A stretch of 64,000 nucleotides of DNA from CBDDBU01 sp965226045 (GCA_965226045.1 CBDDBU010000028.1:186001-250000), one strand, 5' to 3'; positions 17,856 through 27,010 are shown, counted from the stretch's first letter. Program-made: numbers and translations. Notes: generated from the sequence alone by a model not told the origin.

Positions 17856-18710
17856 ATGTGCCGCTTCCTGCTGTATCGCGGCTCCGAGATGTTGATGTCG
17901 GACCTCCTGATGCACTCGGAGCAGTCGCTGATCATGCAGAGCTATCGCGCGCGCGAGCGGTCCGAGCCGCTCAACGGCGATGGCTTTGGCGTGGGCTGGT
18001 ATGCGCCGGAAATCGACCCCACCCCGTGCGTCTTCACCAGCATCGCGCCGGCCTGGAGCAATCGTAATTTGCGCCGGCTGGCGGAGAAGACGCGCTCGGG
18101 CTGTTTCTTTGCCCATGTCCGCGCCGCCAGCAGCGGACTGGCGGTCGCCGAGACCAACTGTCACCCCTTCCAGCGCCGCGAGCTGTTGTGGATGCACAAC
18201 GGCGCAATCGCGGGCTTCCGGCGCGTGCGACGCCTGATCCGCCGTCACCTGGGTGATGACGCCTACGACGAAATCGAGGGCACCACCGATTCCGAGCACG
18301 CCCTCGCCTTGTTCAGCGACATCCTGGCGGCGCGCGGCGACCGCTCGCTCGCGGGCCTCAAGGCGGCGGTGCTTGCCACCATACGGCGCATCGACGAACT
18401 GGTCGCCGAAACCGGGTCGACCGACAGCTCACAGCTCAACTTCGCCTTGACCGACGGTGAGAACGTCGTGGTCACCCGCTATGCGAGTCGCGCCGATGCG
18501 CCCGCGCAAACGTTGTACGTCGCCCATGGAAAGCGCTTCGAGCGGGTCGACGCTGGCTACCGCATGGCCCAGGACGGGAGCGGCGCGGGTGCGCTGATCG
18601 TGGCTTCCGAGCCGATCAGCGCCGAGCGTTCCGATTGGACCGCCGTGCCGGTGAACCACATCGTCTCGGTTGACGCCGCGCTCAACGTCGCGATCGAGCC
18701 GATCGATTGA
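17856..18710 (+). CDS. Class II glutamine amidotransferase (EgtC-like)
   Basis: 284 residues beginning Met-Cys. Removal of methionine exposes Cys2, the nucleophile of the N-terminal nucleophile glutaminase fold. Other conserved blocks are NGDGFGVGWY, FAHVRAASSG (with the arginine that holds glutamine) and LWMHNGAI. Stand-alone members include EgtC, which removes a glutamyl group in ergothioneine synthesis, and others of unknown substrate. EgtB or EgtD are not present here. The start at 17856 is fixed by the need for cysteine at position 2, which rules out longer frames from further upstream. It is followed 18 bp later by an NTF2-like protein gene. Confidence 0.85.
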   Translation: MCRFLLYRGSEMLMSDLLMHSEQSLIMQSYRARERSEPLNGDGFGVGWYAPEIDPTPCVFTSIAPAWSNRNLRRLAEKTRSGCFFAHVRAASSGLAVAETNCHPFQRRELLWMHNGAIAGFRRVRRLIRRHLGDDAYDEIEGTTDSEHALALFSDILAARGDRSLAGLKAAVLATIRRIDELVAETGSTDSSQLNFALTDGENVVVTRYASRADAPAQTLYVAHGKRFERVDAGYRMAQDGSGAGALIVASEPISAERSDWTAVPVNHIVSVDAALNVAIEPID

Positions 18711-18728
18711 GGAAAGAGGAGTGAAACG

Positions 18729-19196
18729 ATGACGGACGCTGCCTTGCGCGCCCTGCACGACCGCCTGGCGGTCATCGACCGCGCGACCCAGTATGCGCGC
18801 AATCTTGACCGCCAGGACTGGGCCGGTTTTCGCGCCTGCTTCACCGACCAGCTCGAGACCGACTTCTCCGATTTCACCGGCGAGCCGGCGCGAACGGCGC
18901 CCGCCGACGAGTTCGTGGCCTTCGACCAGCGCATCCTCGCCGGCGTTATCACCCAGCATCTGATCGCCAACCACGAGGTGAGCATCAACGGCGACGACGC
19001 GGTGCTGATCGCCGACGCCATCGCCTCTCATCACCGGCCCGCCGAAGCGGGCGGCGGCGACTACGATGTTCACGGCGTCTATCGCATGGTGATGGTGCGC
19101 CAAGCCGAGGACCGGACGATGGCCGAGAACTGGAAGATCGCCAGTGTGCGCCTGAGCCTGCGCTGGTACGAGGGCGACCGCGACCTGCTCGGCTAG
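18729..19196 (+). CDS. NTF2/SnoaL-like cone-fold protein
   Basis: 155 residues. The pattern ALHDRLAVIDRATQYARNLDRQDWAGFRACFTD is typical of the SnoaL-like_4 family, which has an alpha+beta cone enclosing a hydrophobic pocket. Family members are polyketide cyclases, dehydratases, or dioxygenase small subunits, and many are unassigned. A GAAAGAGG site precedes the start at 18729. It lies 18 bp behind the amidotransferase, probably in one transcript. No catalytic residues can be assigned with confidence. Confidence 0.75.
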   Translation: MTDAALRALHDRLAVIDRATQYARNLDRQDWAGFRACFTDQLETDFSDFTGEPARTAPADEFVAFDQRILAGVITQHLIANHEVSINGDDAVLIADAIASHHRPAEAGGGDYDVHGVYRMVMVRQAEDRTMAENWKIASVRLSLRWYEGDRDLLG

Positions 19197-19275
19197 CGCG
19201 ACGCGGCCTGGGGGCCGTGCTAGTGGTGAGTCTGACGCGTTCGGATGGCGAGAACCGACCTATTGCGGGATCATC

Positions 19276-20097
19276 CTACAGTCGTCTGGCGGCGATCAGC
19301 AGGAACATCGGCCGCTCGCGTTCCTCCGCCAGTTCCGGCGTGGCGGCAATTTGGTCGGCCGTCGGACAGAACTCTTCGACATGCTCGATCGTGAACCCAG
19401 ATTGCATGAGAAGGTTGAGGGTGGTTCCCATCGTGCGATGATGCTTCACGACCCCTCGGGCAAGCCAGTCGGTCGTTCGCGGCCCCTCCACCAAATAGCG
19501 GTCGACCGGCCATGTTTTTCGCCCCTCGGCGTCGATCGACCAGCCCGGATTCGTTGGCGCCATGTAGATCGGGTGCTCGGTCGAGAAGATGAAGCGTCCA
19601 CTGGGAACCAGTGCCCGCTGTATCGTTCCGAACAGCCGTGCGGCGTCCTCGATGTAGTGCAGGGCCAGCGAGCTATAGGCCAGCTCGAAGCAGGCGTCGG
19701 GCAGATAGAGTCGCTCGAGATCGGCTCTCTCGTAGTTGATCGCGCTATCCGCGGTGGTGGCCTTGCCCAGCACGGGCAAGCATCTTTTCGGATACGTCAT
19801 CTCCGTGCCAGCGCGCACCCTTCTGCTTGGGCTCGGAGATCCGGCGCCTTCAAGACCACGGGCAAGCATCTTTTCGGATACGTCCAGGCCCAGGACCCGC
19901 GCGGCGCCCCGTTCACACGCCCAGCGACAGAACCAGCCGAAGCCGCAGCCGAGATCAATGACCCTGAGGCCGTTCATATCAGGCAGCATCGCCCGCAGCG
20001 CTGGCCACTCCGCCGCGCCAACCAAGCCTTCGACCGATCGGCTGAGGTGGCTATAGCCTTCGAAGAAATCCGATCGATCGTAGACGTTTTGCGCCAT
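19276..20097 (-). CDS. Class I SAM-dependent methyltransferase with an internal insertion
   Basis: 273 residues from 20097; a start at 20124 is equally possible. SAM motif I is VIDLGCGFGWF and motif post-I is VLGLDVSEKMLAR; further on are SSLALHYIED and RALVPSGRFIFSTEHP. Between the post-I acidic strand and the next motif lies an insertion of about 30 residues with no counterpart in the usual pattern. It is bounded by a 28-bp direct repeat (19771-19798 and 19857-19884). The frame stays open through it, but the inserted segment would sit right after the cofactor-binding loop and may impair folding. The substrate is unknown. A small-molecule or quinone-type methyltransferase is a guess. Confidence 0.7.
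   Translation of the reverse strand: MAQNVYDRSDFFEGYSHLSRSVEGLVGAAEWPALRAMLPDMNGLRVIDLGCGFGWFCRWACERGAARVLGLDVSEKMLARGLEGAGSPSPSRRVRAGTEMTYPKRCLPVLGKATTADSAINYERADLERLYLPDACFELAYSSLALHYIEDAARLFGTIQRALVPSGRFIFSTEHPIYMAPTNPGWSIDAEGRKTWPVDRYLVEGPRTTDWLARGVVKHHRTMGTTLNLLMQSGFTIEHVEEFCPTADQIAATPELAEERERPMFLLIAARRL
19771..19884. repeat. 28-bp direct repeat flanking an insertion inside the methyltransferase gene
   Basis: A perfect 28-bp repeat (starting CACGGGCAAG and ending GATACGTC) occurs at 19771-19798 and again at 19857-19884, 86 bp apart. The 86 bp is not a multiple of three, yet both flanks are read in one open frame. This requires a further one-base change nearby, probably in the GGG by the proximal copy. 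Confidence 0.85.
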
Positions 20098-20154
20098 GTT
20101 TGTCTTAGCGCTTTCAGCGGCCAACCACGGGTACCAAGCGTCAGATCCGTGCCA

Positions 20155-20826
20155 CTAGGCGCTCTCGTCCAGGCCCATCTGCCAGAACTGCGCTTCAAGC
20201 CGGGTGGCCCGGCTGAACGTCGAGATCAGCGCCGGCAGGCGCGCCTCGCTTAGCCGTCGGCGCGCCATGACGTCGAGTTGTTCGCGCGCCGCGTGTGCCA
20301 GGGACTGGTATTCCTCGCCGGCATAGGCGTCGATCCAGGCGCGATAGGGATTGCCGTCAAGCCGGGTCGCCGGATCGTCGAGGAGTGCGCGCGCGATCTC
20401 GCCGTAGCCGACCACGCACGGCGCGAGCGCGGTGTGCAGGTCCAGCACGTCGCCGGCCATGCCGCCCTCCAACACAAACCGCGTATAGGCGATCGTCGCC
20501 GTTGCCTCAGGCGCGCCTTCGAGGTCCTCGCGGCTCAGGCCCCATTCGGCGCAGAACCCCACGTGAAGGCCCATTTCGCTGTCGAGAATGCCGCCGAGGG
20601 TGCGCGCGGCGGCGCGCATGTCGTCAATGGTGTCGGCTTTGTAGACGCTCAGGGCGTAGGCGCGGGCGAACTGGATCAGGAACAGATAATCCTGCACCAG
20701 GTAATGGCGAAAACAGGCCTCCGGAAGCGTGCCGGCGCCGAGTGCGCGGACGAACTGGTGGCCGGTGTAGGCGCGCCACTCCTCGGCGCAGGCCTCCTTC
20801 AGTCGGTCGTACAGCGATGCGTCCAT
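20155..20826 (-). CDS. tenA: TenA-family aminopyrimidine aminohydrolase (thiaminase II)
   Basis: 223 residues, normal length. Active-site residues are recognisable: D46 in YLVQDYLFL and the nucleophile C137 in ALAPCVVGYGEI. The aromatic wall EEYQSL lies near 182, and a glutamate sits near the C-terminus (LEAQFW). TenA releases hydroxymethylpyrimidine from aminomethyl or formylated degraded thiamine so it can be reused. No thi genes lie next to it and I see no TPP riboswitch upstream. It is in line with, and 58 bp upstream of, the methyltransferase gene, and divergent from the alcohol dehydrogenase. Confidence 0.92.
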   Translation of the reverse strand: MDASLYDRLKEACAEEWRAYTGHQFVRALGAGTLPEACFRHYLVQDYLFLIQFARAYALSVYKADTIDDMRAAARTLGGILDSEMGLHVGFCAEWGLSREDLEGAPEATATIAYTRFVLEGGMAGDVLDLHTALAPCVVGYGEIARALLDDPATRLDGNPYRAWIDAYAGEEYQSLAHAAREQLDVMARRRLSEARLPALISTFSRATRLEAQFWQMGLDESA

Positions 20827-20956
20827 GCCGGCGCATCATAGGGCGATGGCGTTGGTCGGGCTATTTCGCGCGTGTCTCGCCGCGTGGATCGCAGCACGTC
20901 CCGCGCCCCGCGCCGGGCTGTTAGAATGCCCGTGCGGCGACAAGGGGGGGGCGACG

Positions 20957-22063
20957 ATGGAGTTCAAGGCCGCGGTCCTGCACGAGGTCGGCGGGCCGCT
21001 CGCGATCGAACGGATCGAGGCCGGCCCGCTCAAGGCCACCGACGTGCTGGTGCGGCTCAAGGCTAGCGGGCTCTGTCACACCGACCTCGAAGCGATCAAC
21101 GGCCAGCTCGTCTATCCACTCCCCCTCGTGCCCGGTCACGAGGCGGCGGGCGTGGTCGAGGCCGTGGGCGCGGCGGTGCGATTGGTCGAGCCGGGCGACC
21201 ATGTCGTGTGCTCGTGGAACCCAACCTGTGGTCATTGCTTTTATTGCGACCGGGATCAGCCGATCCTGTGCGAGCCGTTCACCACCCACCAGCCGCGCGG
21301 GCGTCTACTCGACGGCGAGTCGCGGCTGCGGTTGAACGGCGCGCGGCTGCACCATTTCATGATGGTCTGCGGTTTCGCCGAATATTGCGTGGTGCCCGAA
21401 TCGGGCGCCATTCCGATCCCCGACGACATCGCCTTCGATCGCGCGTGCCTGATCGGCTGTGGCGTGATGACCGGGGTTGGCGCGGTGTTGCGGGTCGCCA
21501 AGGTGGCGGTGGGCGAGAGCGCGGTCGTCATCGGCTGCGGTGGGGTTGGGCTCAACGCCGTGCAAGGGGCTCGGCTTGCCCGCGCCGAACCGATCATCGC
21601 CGTCGATGTCTCGCCCGAGAAGCTGGCGACCGCCAAGGCTTTCGGTGCGACCCACACCATCGATGCGCGGAACCAAGACGCGGCCGAGGCGGTGCGAGTG
21701 CAGACCCGGGGGCGCGGCGCCGACAACGTGTTCGAGGCCGCCGGCAACGAAGCGAGCTTTCGGCTCGCGTTCGAGGCGGCACGGCCGGGCGGGCGCGTCG
21801 TTATCCTTGGCAAGACCAACGTCGATCAGGAAATTCGCTTCCGTTGGGGCACGCTGATGGGCGAGAAGCGGATGGTGCGGTCGAGCTACGGCGGGGCCCG
21901 GCCGCGCGAGGATTTCCCGCTGTTGGTCCGGCTCTACCGTGACGGCGAACTAATGCTCGACGAACTGATCTCCGAGCGCATCAGCCTCGATCAGATCAAC
22001 GAGGGCTTCGCCGCGATGGCCAACGGCGAGATTATCCGCGCCGTCATCGAGTTCCCGGACTGA
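20957..22063 (+). CDS. Zinc-dependent alcohol dehydrogenase (medium-chain, class III-like)
   Basis: 368 residues from the ATG at 20957. Catalytic zinc ligands are C40 and H61-E62 (GLCHTD, PGHE). The structural zinc cysteines C91, C94, C97 and C105 are all present, and the NAD site is GCGGVGLNAVQ near 195. The layout resembles class III formaldehyde or aryl-alcohol dehydrogenases, which oxidise primary alcohols or glutathione adducts. It ends 12 bp before the dimethylformamidase-like gene, so the two are probably cotranscribed. An aldehyde-oxidising link to C1 catabolism is possible but unproven. Longer frames from 20825 are unlikely because they lack family sequence. Confidence 0.87.
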   Translation: MEFKAAVLHEVGGPLAIERIEAGPLKATDVLVRLKASGLCHTDLEAINGQLVYPLPLVPGHEAAGVVEAVGAAVRLVEPGDHVVCSWNPTCGHCFYCDRDQPILCEPFTTHQPRGRLLDGESRLRLNGARLHHFMMVCGFAEYCVVPESGAIPIPDDIAFDRACLIGCGVMTGVGAVLRVAKVAVGESAVVIGCGGVGLNAVQGARLARAEPIIAVDVSPEKLATAKAFGATHTIDARNQDAAEAVRVQTRGRGADNVFEAAGNEASFRLAFEAARPGGRVVILGKTNVDQEIRFRWGTLMGEKRMVRSSYGGARPREDFPLLVRLYRDGELMLDELISERISLDQINEGFAAMANGEIIRAVIEFPD

Positions 22064-22075
22064 GGGCGCGGGACG

Positions 22076-24322
22076 ATGAAAGTACTGGGATACAGCGATC
22101 GAATAAGCGTCGCGCCGGGCGAGAGCATCCGCTTCCATGTCAGCTGCGATGGCCCCAAGACGTTCCGCGCCGATATCGTTCGGGTGATCTGCGGCGATGA
22201 GAACCCGGCCGGCCCGGGCTACAAGGAGGAACTGGTCCCGAGCCCCGCCAACCGCCGCTACCCAGGCCGCAAGCAGGACACGTTGGCCGGCTCTTATGGT
22301 CTGGTGCCGCACGGCCCGGTGCTCAGTGGTCTTTCGAGCTTCACCGTCCAGGCGATGGTCTGGCCGACCACGCCGCTGAAGGGCGAGCAGACCCTCATCG
22401 CCCTGTGGTCGGCGCGCGAGAACCACGGCTTTCGGCTGATGCTCGACGAGACGGGCGCGCTCGCGCTTCGGCTCGGCGACGGCGCTGGCGGAGTCGAGAC
22501 CGTGGCCACGGGGGTACCGCTCGACGAACGCGAATGGTACGTCATCGCGGCCAGCTACGATGCCACCAGTGGTCGCGTGAGGGTGCGTCAGGAGGCGCTG
22601 GTCCGCCGCGCCTTCACAGAGCCTGTGGCGGCGGCCGAGCGACGGGTGCGCCTGCGGCTCGACGACCTCGGCGCGGCGCCGTTGATGTTCGCCGCCCACG
22701 CCCAGGGCCTGCGCCACGGGCGCCTCCGCACCACTGGCCACTACAACGGCAAGATCGACGCCCCGCGCCTCGCCAACCGCGCCCTCGACGCCGCCGAGAT
22801 CACGGCCCTGCAACACGGCCGGCTCGCCACCGACCTTCGCAATGCCGTGGTTGGCGCCTGGGATTTCTCGCGCGATATTTCGAGCGAACGCCTCAGCGAT
22901 ACCTCGGGCAACGGCCTCCACGGCGCGACCGTCAATCTGCCGGCCCGAGCCATGACCGGGCACAACTGGGACCGTAGCGAGATGTGCTGGACCCATGCGC
23001 CCGACCAGTACGGCGCCATCCATTTTCACGACGACGATCTCTACGATGCCGGCTGGGAGCCGAGTTTCGAACTCACCATCCCGCGCACGATGAAGAGCGG
23101 CTGCTACGCCGCGCGTCTGCGCGCCGGGGGCGATGAGGACTATGTCCCCTTCTACGTGCGCCCACCACGCGGCACGGCCACCGCCAAGATCGCCTATCTG
23201 GCCTCGACCGCCTCGTACATGGCCTATGGCAATTATCTGTTCGTGTTCGACTTCCCGGCGGTCGAGTTGCTGACCGACCGGGTGCTCACGATATATATCT
23301 GGGAGATATATCTTAAGGCCCACTCAGAGCTCGCTGGCTCGATGTATGAGTGCCATACGGACGGCAGCGGCATCTGCTATTCATCGCGCCTGCGCCCGCT
23401 CATCAACCACCGGCCCAAGGCCAAGCTCTCGCTTGCCGCCACCGGCTCCGAGCTGTGGGGCTATAACGCCGACACCCACCTCACCGACTGGCTCGAGGCC
23501 CAGGGTTTCGATTTCGACGTCATCACCGACGAGGACCTCGAGGCCGAAGGCGTGGCGCTCCTCAAGCCCTACCGCGCGGTGCTCACCGGCACCCACCCGG
23601 AGTATGTCTCGGCCGGGATGTGGGACGCGATCCACACCTACACCGATCAGGGCGGGCGGCTGATGTACATGGGCGGCAACGGCTTTTACTGGCACATCGC
23701 CTATCACCCGACGCTGCCAGGCGTGATCGAGGTGCGCCGGACCGAGGGCTCGACCCGCGCCTGGAAGGCCGATCCCGGCGAGGACTATCACAGCTTCACC
23801 GGCCAGTATGGCGGCCTCCTGCGCCACCAGGGCCGTACGCCGAACATCCTCACCGGCGCCGGGTTCACGGCCCAGGGCTTCGACTTCTCGATCGGCTACC
23901 GGCGCACCGAGGCGAGCTTCGATCCCCGCATCGCCTGGGCCTTCGACGGCATCGCCGCCGACGAGACGATCGGGGATTTCGGCCTGATCGGCAACGGCGC
24001 CGCCGGGCTCGAGGTCGACTGCGCCGACTACGCGTTGGGGACGCCGAGCCATGCGTTGATCGTCGCCCGCGCCGATGACTTGAGCGACACCTTCATGCTG
24101 GTGCCCGAGCAGAGTCTGGTGCCGATGCCCGATCAGCTTGGCACCATGCACGACCAGATTCGCGCCGATCTGGTCTTTCACGAGACGCCGAACGGCGGCG
24201 CGGCGTTTGCCTTCAGTTCGATGGCCTGGTGCGGCAGCCTCGCCCACAACAACTATGACAACAACGTCTCGCGGCTGACCGGCAACGTCTTGCGGCGCTT
24301 CGCCTCGGACGAGCCGTTCTGA
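22076..24322 (+). CDS. N,N-dimethylformamidase large-subunit-like protein
   Basis: 748 residues, near the 762 of the Paracoccus enzyme. The N-terminal half contains a laminin-G/concanavalin-like domain (about 90-240; FTVQAMVWPT, WYVIAASYD). The C-terminal half is a Rossmann-like domain with THPEY (H507, E509) and a tyrosine in GICYSS (Y435). These match in order and rough spacing the Tyr-His-Glu iron site of dimethylformamidase, which hydrolyses dimethylformamide to dimethylamine and formate. The small subunit found in characterised enzymes is not visible here. Homologs without it are common and their substrates are unknown. With the methylamine-type genes at the left end it could feed C1-amine catabolism; that link is inference. 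Confidence 0.8.
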   Translation: MKVLGYSDRISVAPGESIRFHVSCDGPKTFRADIVRVICGDENPAGPGYKEELVPSPANRRYPGRKQDTLAGSYGLVPHGPVLSGLSSFTVQAMVWPTTPLKGEQTLIALWSARENHGFRLMLDETGALALRLGDGAGGVETVATGVPLDEREWYVIAASYDATSGRVRVRQEALVRRAFTEPVAAAERRVRLRLDDLGAAPLMFAAHAQGLRHGRLRTTGHYNGKIDAPRLANRALDAAEITALQHGRLATDLRNAVVGAWDFSRDISSERLSDTSGNGLHGATVNLPARAMTGHNWDRSEMCWTHAPDQYGAIHFHDDDLYDAGWEPSFELTIPRTMKSGCYAARLRAGGDEDYVPFYVRPPRGTATAKIAYLASTASYMAYGNYLFVFDFPAVELLTDRVLTIYIWEIYLKAHSELAGSMYECHTDGSGICYSSRLRPLINHRPKAKLSLAATGSELWGYNADTHLTDWLEAQGFDFDVITDEDLEAEGVALLKPYRAVLTGTHPEYVSAGMWDAIHTYTDQGGRLMYMGGNGFYWHIAYHPTLPGVIEVRRTEGSTRAWKADPGEDYHSFTGQYGGLLRHQGRTPNILTGAGFTAQGFDFSIGYRRTEASFDPRIAWAFDGIAADETIGDFGLIGNGAAGLEVDCADYALGTPSHALIVARADDLSDTFMLVPEQSLVPMPDQLGTMHDQIRADLVFHETPNGGAAFAFSSMAWCGSLAHNNYDNNVSRLTGNVLRRFASDEPF

Positions 24323-24398
24323 GCGGCCGTTCGACTTCGGCCGACCGGTCGAGAATAATCAAGGCACTCAAATAGGCGGGTTTAGGGGAGTTAGCGGG

Positions 24399-25595
24399 AT
24401 GGAAGTCGCCGAGCGCATGCACGGGCTGCCGCGGATCGGTCTCGACATCATGGGCGATCTCGCCAACGAACGGGACACGGCGGCGGCCGATCGCACGTTT
24501 CGCTTGGAGAACGCCGATAGCGACATTCCGCCCCCGGAGATCGCGATCAGGGCGACCCGCGAGGCGGTCGGCAAGGACGAGTACAACAGCTGGCTGCCGC
24601 TGGTCGGATTGCGCGCACTCCGCGCCGCTGTCGCCGAGCGCATCCGTCGCGAGGACGGACTGACGTACGACGGGGCGAGCGAGGTGGTGATTACCAACGG
24701 CGTGCAGGAGGGGTTGTTGTCCACGCTTTTGGCGCTGTTGAACCCGGGCGATGGGGTGATCACGCCCGAGCCCGCCTATTCCGGCATCATCAATCGCATC
24801 CGCCTCGCCCACGGCGTGCCCCAATTCGTGCCGTTGCGCGAGGCCGAGGGGTGGCGCCTCGACCTCGATCAACTTGAGCGCCGGGCCGACGACACCACCA
24901 AGGCGATCGTCTTCAACGCCACCAACATGCCGACCGGCGCCACCTTCGCGCGCGAGGATCTGGATGCGATCGCCGATCTCGCCAGGCGGCGCGATCTCTG
25001 GGTGATCTATGACGCGCCCACCTCGCGCCTGACCTTCGATGTCGATCGGACGCTGAACATTGCCACCTGGCCGGGAATGCGCGAGCGCGCGATCATCCTC
25101 GACGGCGTGTCCAAGGATTTCAACATGACCGCCTGGCGGATCGGCTGGGCGGTCGCCGACAAGGCCGTGATCGAGCATATCGGCAAGGCGCACATGTACA
25201 ACGGGACTCTGACCAGCGCCTTCGCCCAGGCCGGGGTGATCGCGCTTCTCGAGGATCACGCCGGCTTCGATTTGTATGCCCGGGAATGCGCCGGCGTCCT
25301 CGCGGAGCGTGGCCGGACCGCCGCCGCGGGAATCAACGCTATTCCGGGGCTGAGCTGCGTGCCGCCCCGGGGCGGATGGTGGTTCCTGGTCGATCATCGC
25401 GAGGTCGAGCCCGACGACGCGAAGTTCGCCCACTACCTCCTGGCCGAGGCCAACGTCGCGGTGACCCCGATGGCCACGTGGGGGCCCTCAACGGCGGTCG
25501 GCCACATCCGCGTCATCTTCTCGAACGAACCAGTCGAACGCTTGACGGAGGCGGTCGAGCGCATCGGCCGCGCGGTCGCCAAGCTCGGGGGCTAG
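24399..25595 (+). CDS. Class I/II pyridoxal-phosphate aminotransferase
   Basis: 398 residues of fold type I. The PLP lysine is K239 in DGVSKDFNMTAWRIGW, the aspartate for the pyridine nitrogen is in YDAP, and the N-terminal NGVQEGL loop binds phosphate. The C-terminal arginine (HIRVIFSN) holds the substrate carboxylate. Such enzymes transfer amino groups between amino acids and 2-oxo acids, often aspartate or an aromatic or branched amino acid with glutamate. It precedes the peptide/amide utilisation genes, and a 293-bp repeat-rich gap separates it from the next. The donor cannot be named from sequence. Confidence 0.87.
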   Translation: MEVAERMHGLPRIGLDIMGDLANERDTAAADRTFRLENADSDIPPPEIAIRATREAVGKDEYNSWLPLVGLRALRAAVAERIRREDGLTYDGASEVVITNGVQEGLLSTLLALLNPGDGVITPEPAYSGIINRIRLAHGVPQFVPLREAEGWRLDLDQLERRADDTTKAIVFNATNMPTGATFAREDLDAIADLARRRDLWVIYDAPTSRLTFDVDRTLNIATWPGMRERAIILDGVSKDFNMTAWRIGWAVADKAVIEHIGKAHMYNGTLTSAFAQAGVIALLEDHAGFDLYARECAGVLAERGRTAAAGINAIPGLSCVPPRGGWWFLVDHREVEPDDAKFAHYLLAEANVAVTPMATWGPSTAVGHIRVIFSNEPVERLTEAVERIGRAVAKLGG

Positions 25596-25645
25596 ATCGT
25601 GACGACAACAATGTTATCCCAGCCCCCGCCTTTCCCGTTATTCAG

Positions 25646-25837
25646 CCTGGACCCTCGGGTCAAGCCCAAGGGTGACACAGGGGATCGGTAGTCGGTCCTC
25701 CCGTACCCCCGTTGTCATGCTCGCGCTTGACGCGAGCATCCAGAGGCCATCGTAGAGGTGTCAACCATGTCTCCGAACACGCGTTCATGTTGCCTCCGCC
25801 TCGGCGCCTGGACCCTTGGCTCGGGCCCGAGGGTGAC
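25646..25837. repeat. Cluster of three REP-like palindromes
   Basis: The 293 bp between the aminotransferase and the DUF2817 gene holds three inverted repeats. One is at 25646-25677 (CCTGGACCCTCGGG ... CCCAAGGGTGACA). One is at 25713-25744, with 9-bp stems ATGCTCGCG, a near copy of the element at 702-732. One is at 25806-25837 (CCTGGACCCTTGG ... CCGAGGGTGACA). The first and third are the same element in two variants. No gene or promoter is recognisable in this stretch beyond these. Confidence 0.7.
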
Positions 25838-25888
25838 ACTACTGTTGGTGACAGGGGGCCGACGAGGCGATGGCGGAGGTCATCGCTC

Positions 25889-26977
25889 ATGAGTCCCCCG
25901 GTTAGCTATTTCTCGGCCGACTACGCGGAAGCGCGCGGCAAGTTCCTGGATGCCTGCTCGGGCGCCGAGGCGGAGGTGGTCCACCATCTCAACTCCCGCG
26001 CCACGGGACCGGATGGCGGGGCGCTTTACACCGACGTCGCGCGCATCGGGCCGGCTGACGCCGCGCTCGTGTTCATCGTCGCCTCGGCGACCCATGGTGT
26101 CGAGGGCTTCCTCGGTTCTGGTTGCCAGGTCGGCTATTTGCGCCAGAAATTGTACGAGGAACGGCCGGCCGACAGCTGCTTGCTGTTCGTGCACGCCATG
26201 AACCCGTTCGGGTTCGCTCACGTCCGCCGGGTTAACGAGGACAACGTCGATCTCAACCGCAACTTCCTCGATCACGCCAAGCCGTATCCCGACAAGCCCG
26301 ACTACGAGGTCGTGCACCCCTGGCTCGTGCCGAGCGACTGGGATGGTCCGGCGCGGGCGGCGGCCGACAAAGACATTGCCGCCTACATCAAGGCGCACGG
26401 TTTTGCCGCCTACCAGAGCGCGGTCAGCAGCGGCCAGTACACCCACGCCGATGGCGTGTTCTATGGCGGGGTCGGGCCGACGTGGTCCAACCAGACCTGG
26501 CGGCGGCTATTGGCGGACTATGTGCCGGGCGGCCGTCGGGTCGGCTTTCTCGATCTGCACACCGGGCTTGGCCCCTATGGCTACGGAGAGCCGATGTTTC
26601 TGAGCTGGCCCGACATGGCCCAGTACGAGCGGGCGCGGCAGTGGTACGGCGAGGACGTGACAGCGCCAGAGGCCGGCGATTCCACGTCGTCTGCGGTTCA
26701 GGGCGTGGTGGCGGCGGCCTTCGCCGATCTCGCGGCGGATGCGGAGGTGACGGCGATCGCGCTCGAATACGGGACCCTGCCGGTTACCGATGTGCTCGAG
26801 GCGGTGCGTGCCGACAACTGGCTCTATGCCCATGGCGATCCGACCTCGGCTCGGGGGGCCGAGATCAAGCGCCAAATCCGCGACGCCTTCTATTGCGATA
26901 AGGACGATTGGAAGGGTCTGGTCTGGGAGCGCGCCGTCGATATCCTGCGCAAGGGCCTGACCGGGCTCGGCGGCTGA
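25889..26977 (+). CDS. DUF2817 protein, M14-like metallocarboxypeptidase fold
   Basis: 362 residues from the ATG at 25889, chosen because it gives the family start (PVSYFSADYAEARGKF); the frame is open upstream through the repeat. The zinc-binding pattern is ATHGVEGF (H69, E72) with a later histidine in FLDLHTGLGPYG (H224) and a glutamate in ALEYGT (E293) placed like the M14 catalytic base. M14 relatives cleave C-terminal amino acids or amides. Its position between an aminotransferase and a peptide-type ABC transporter suits a role in breaking down an imported peptide or amide. Substrate is unknown. Confidence 0.82.
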   Translation: MSPPVSYFSADYAEARGKFLDACSGAEAEVVHHLNSRATGPDGGALYTDVARIGPADAALVFIVASATHGVEGFLGSGCQVGYLRQKLYEERPADSCLLFVHAMNPFGFAHVRRVNEDNVDLNRNFLDHAKPYPDKPDYEVVHPWLVPSDWDGPARAAADKDIAAYIKAHGFAAYQSAVSSGQYTHADGVFYGGVGPTWSNQTWRRLLADYVPGGRRVGFLDLHTGLGPYGYGEPMFLSWPDMAQYERARQWYGEDVTAPEAGDSTSSAVQGVVAAAFADLAADAEVTAIALEYGTLPVTDVLEAVRADNWLYAHGDPTSARGAEIKRQIRDAFYCDKDDWKGLVWERAVDILRKGLTGLGG

Positions 26978-27010
26978 TGATGACGGATTGGCGCGGTGGC
27001 GCTCGACTTG

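Noticed and set aside
20827..20956. A TPP riboswitch upstream of tenA
   Set aside because: The short divergent gap lacks the conserved CUGAGA-type and related boxes of the THI element.
21950..23323. A 457-codon minus-strand open frame opposite the alcohol dehydrogenase and the dimethylformamidase-like gene
   Set aside because: No recognisable domain and no ribosome site. It is the complement of two well-supported genes.
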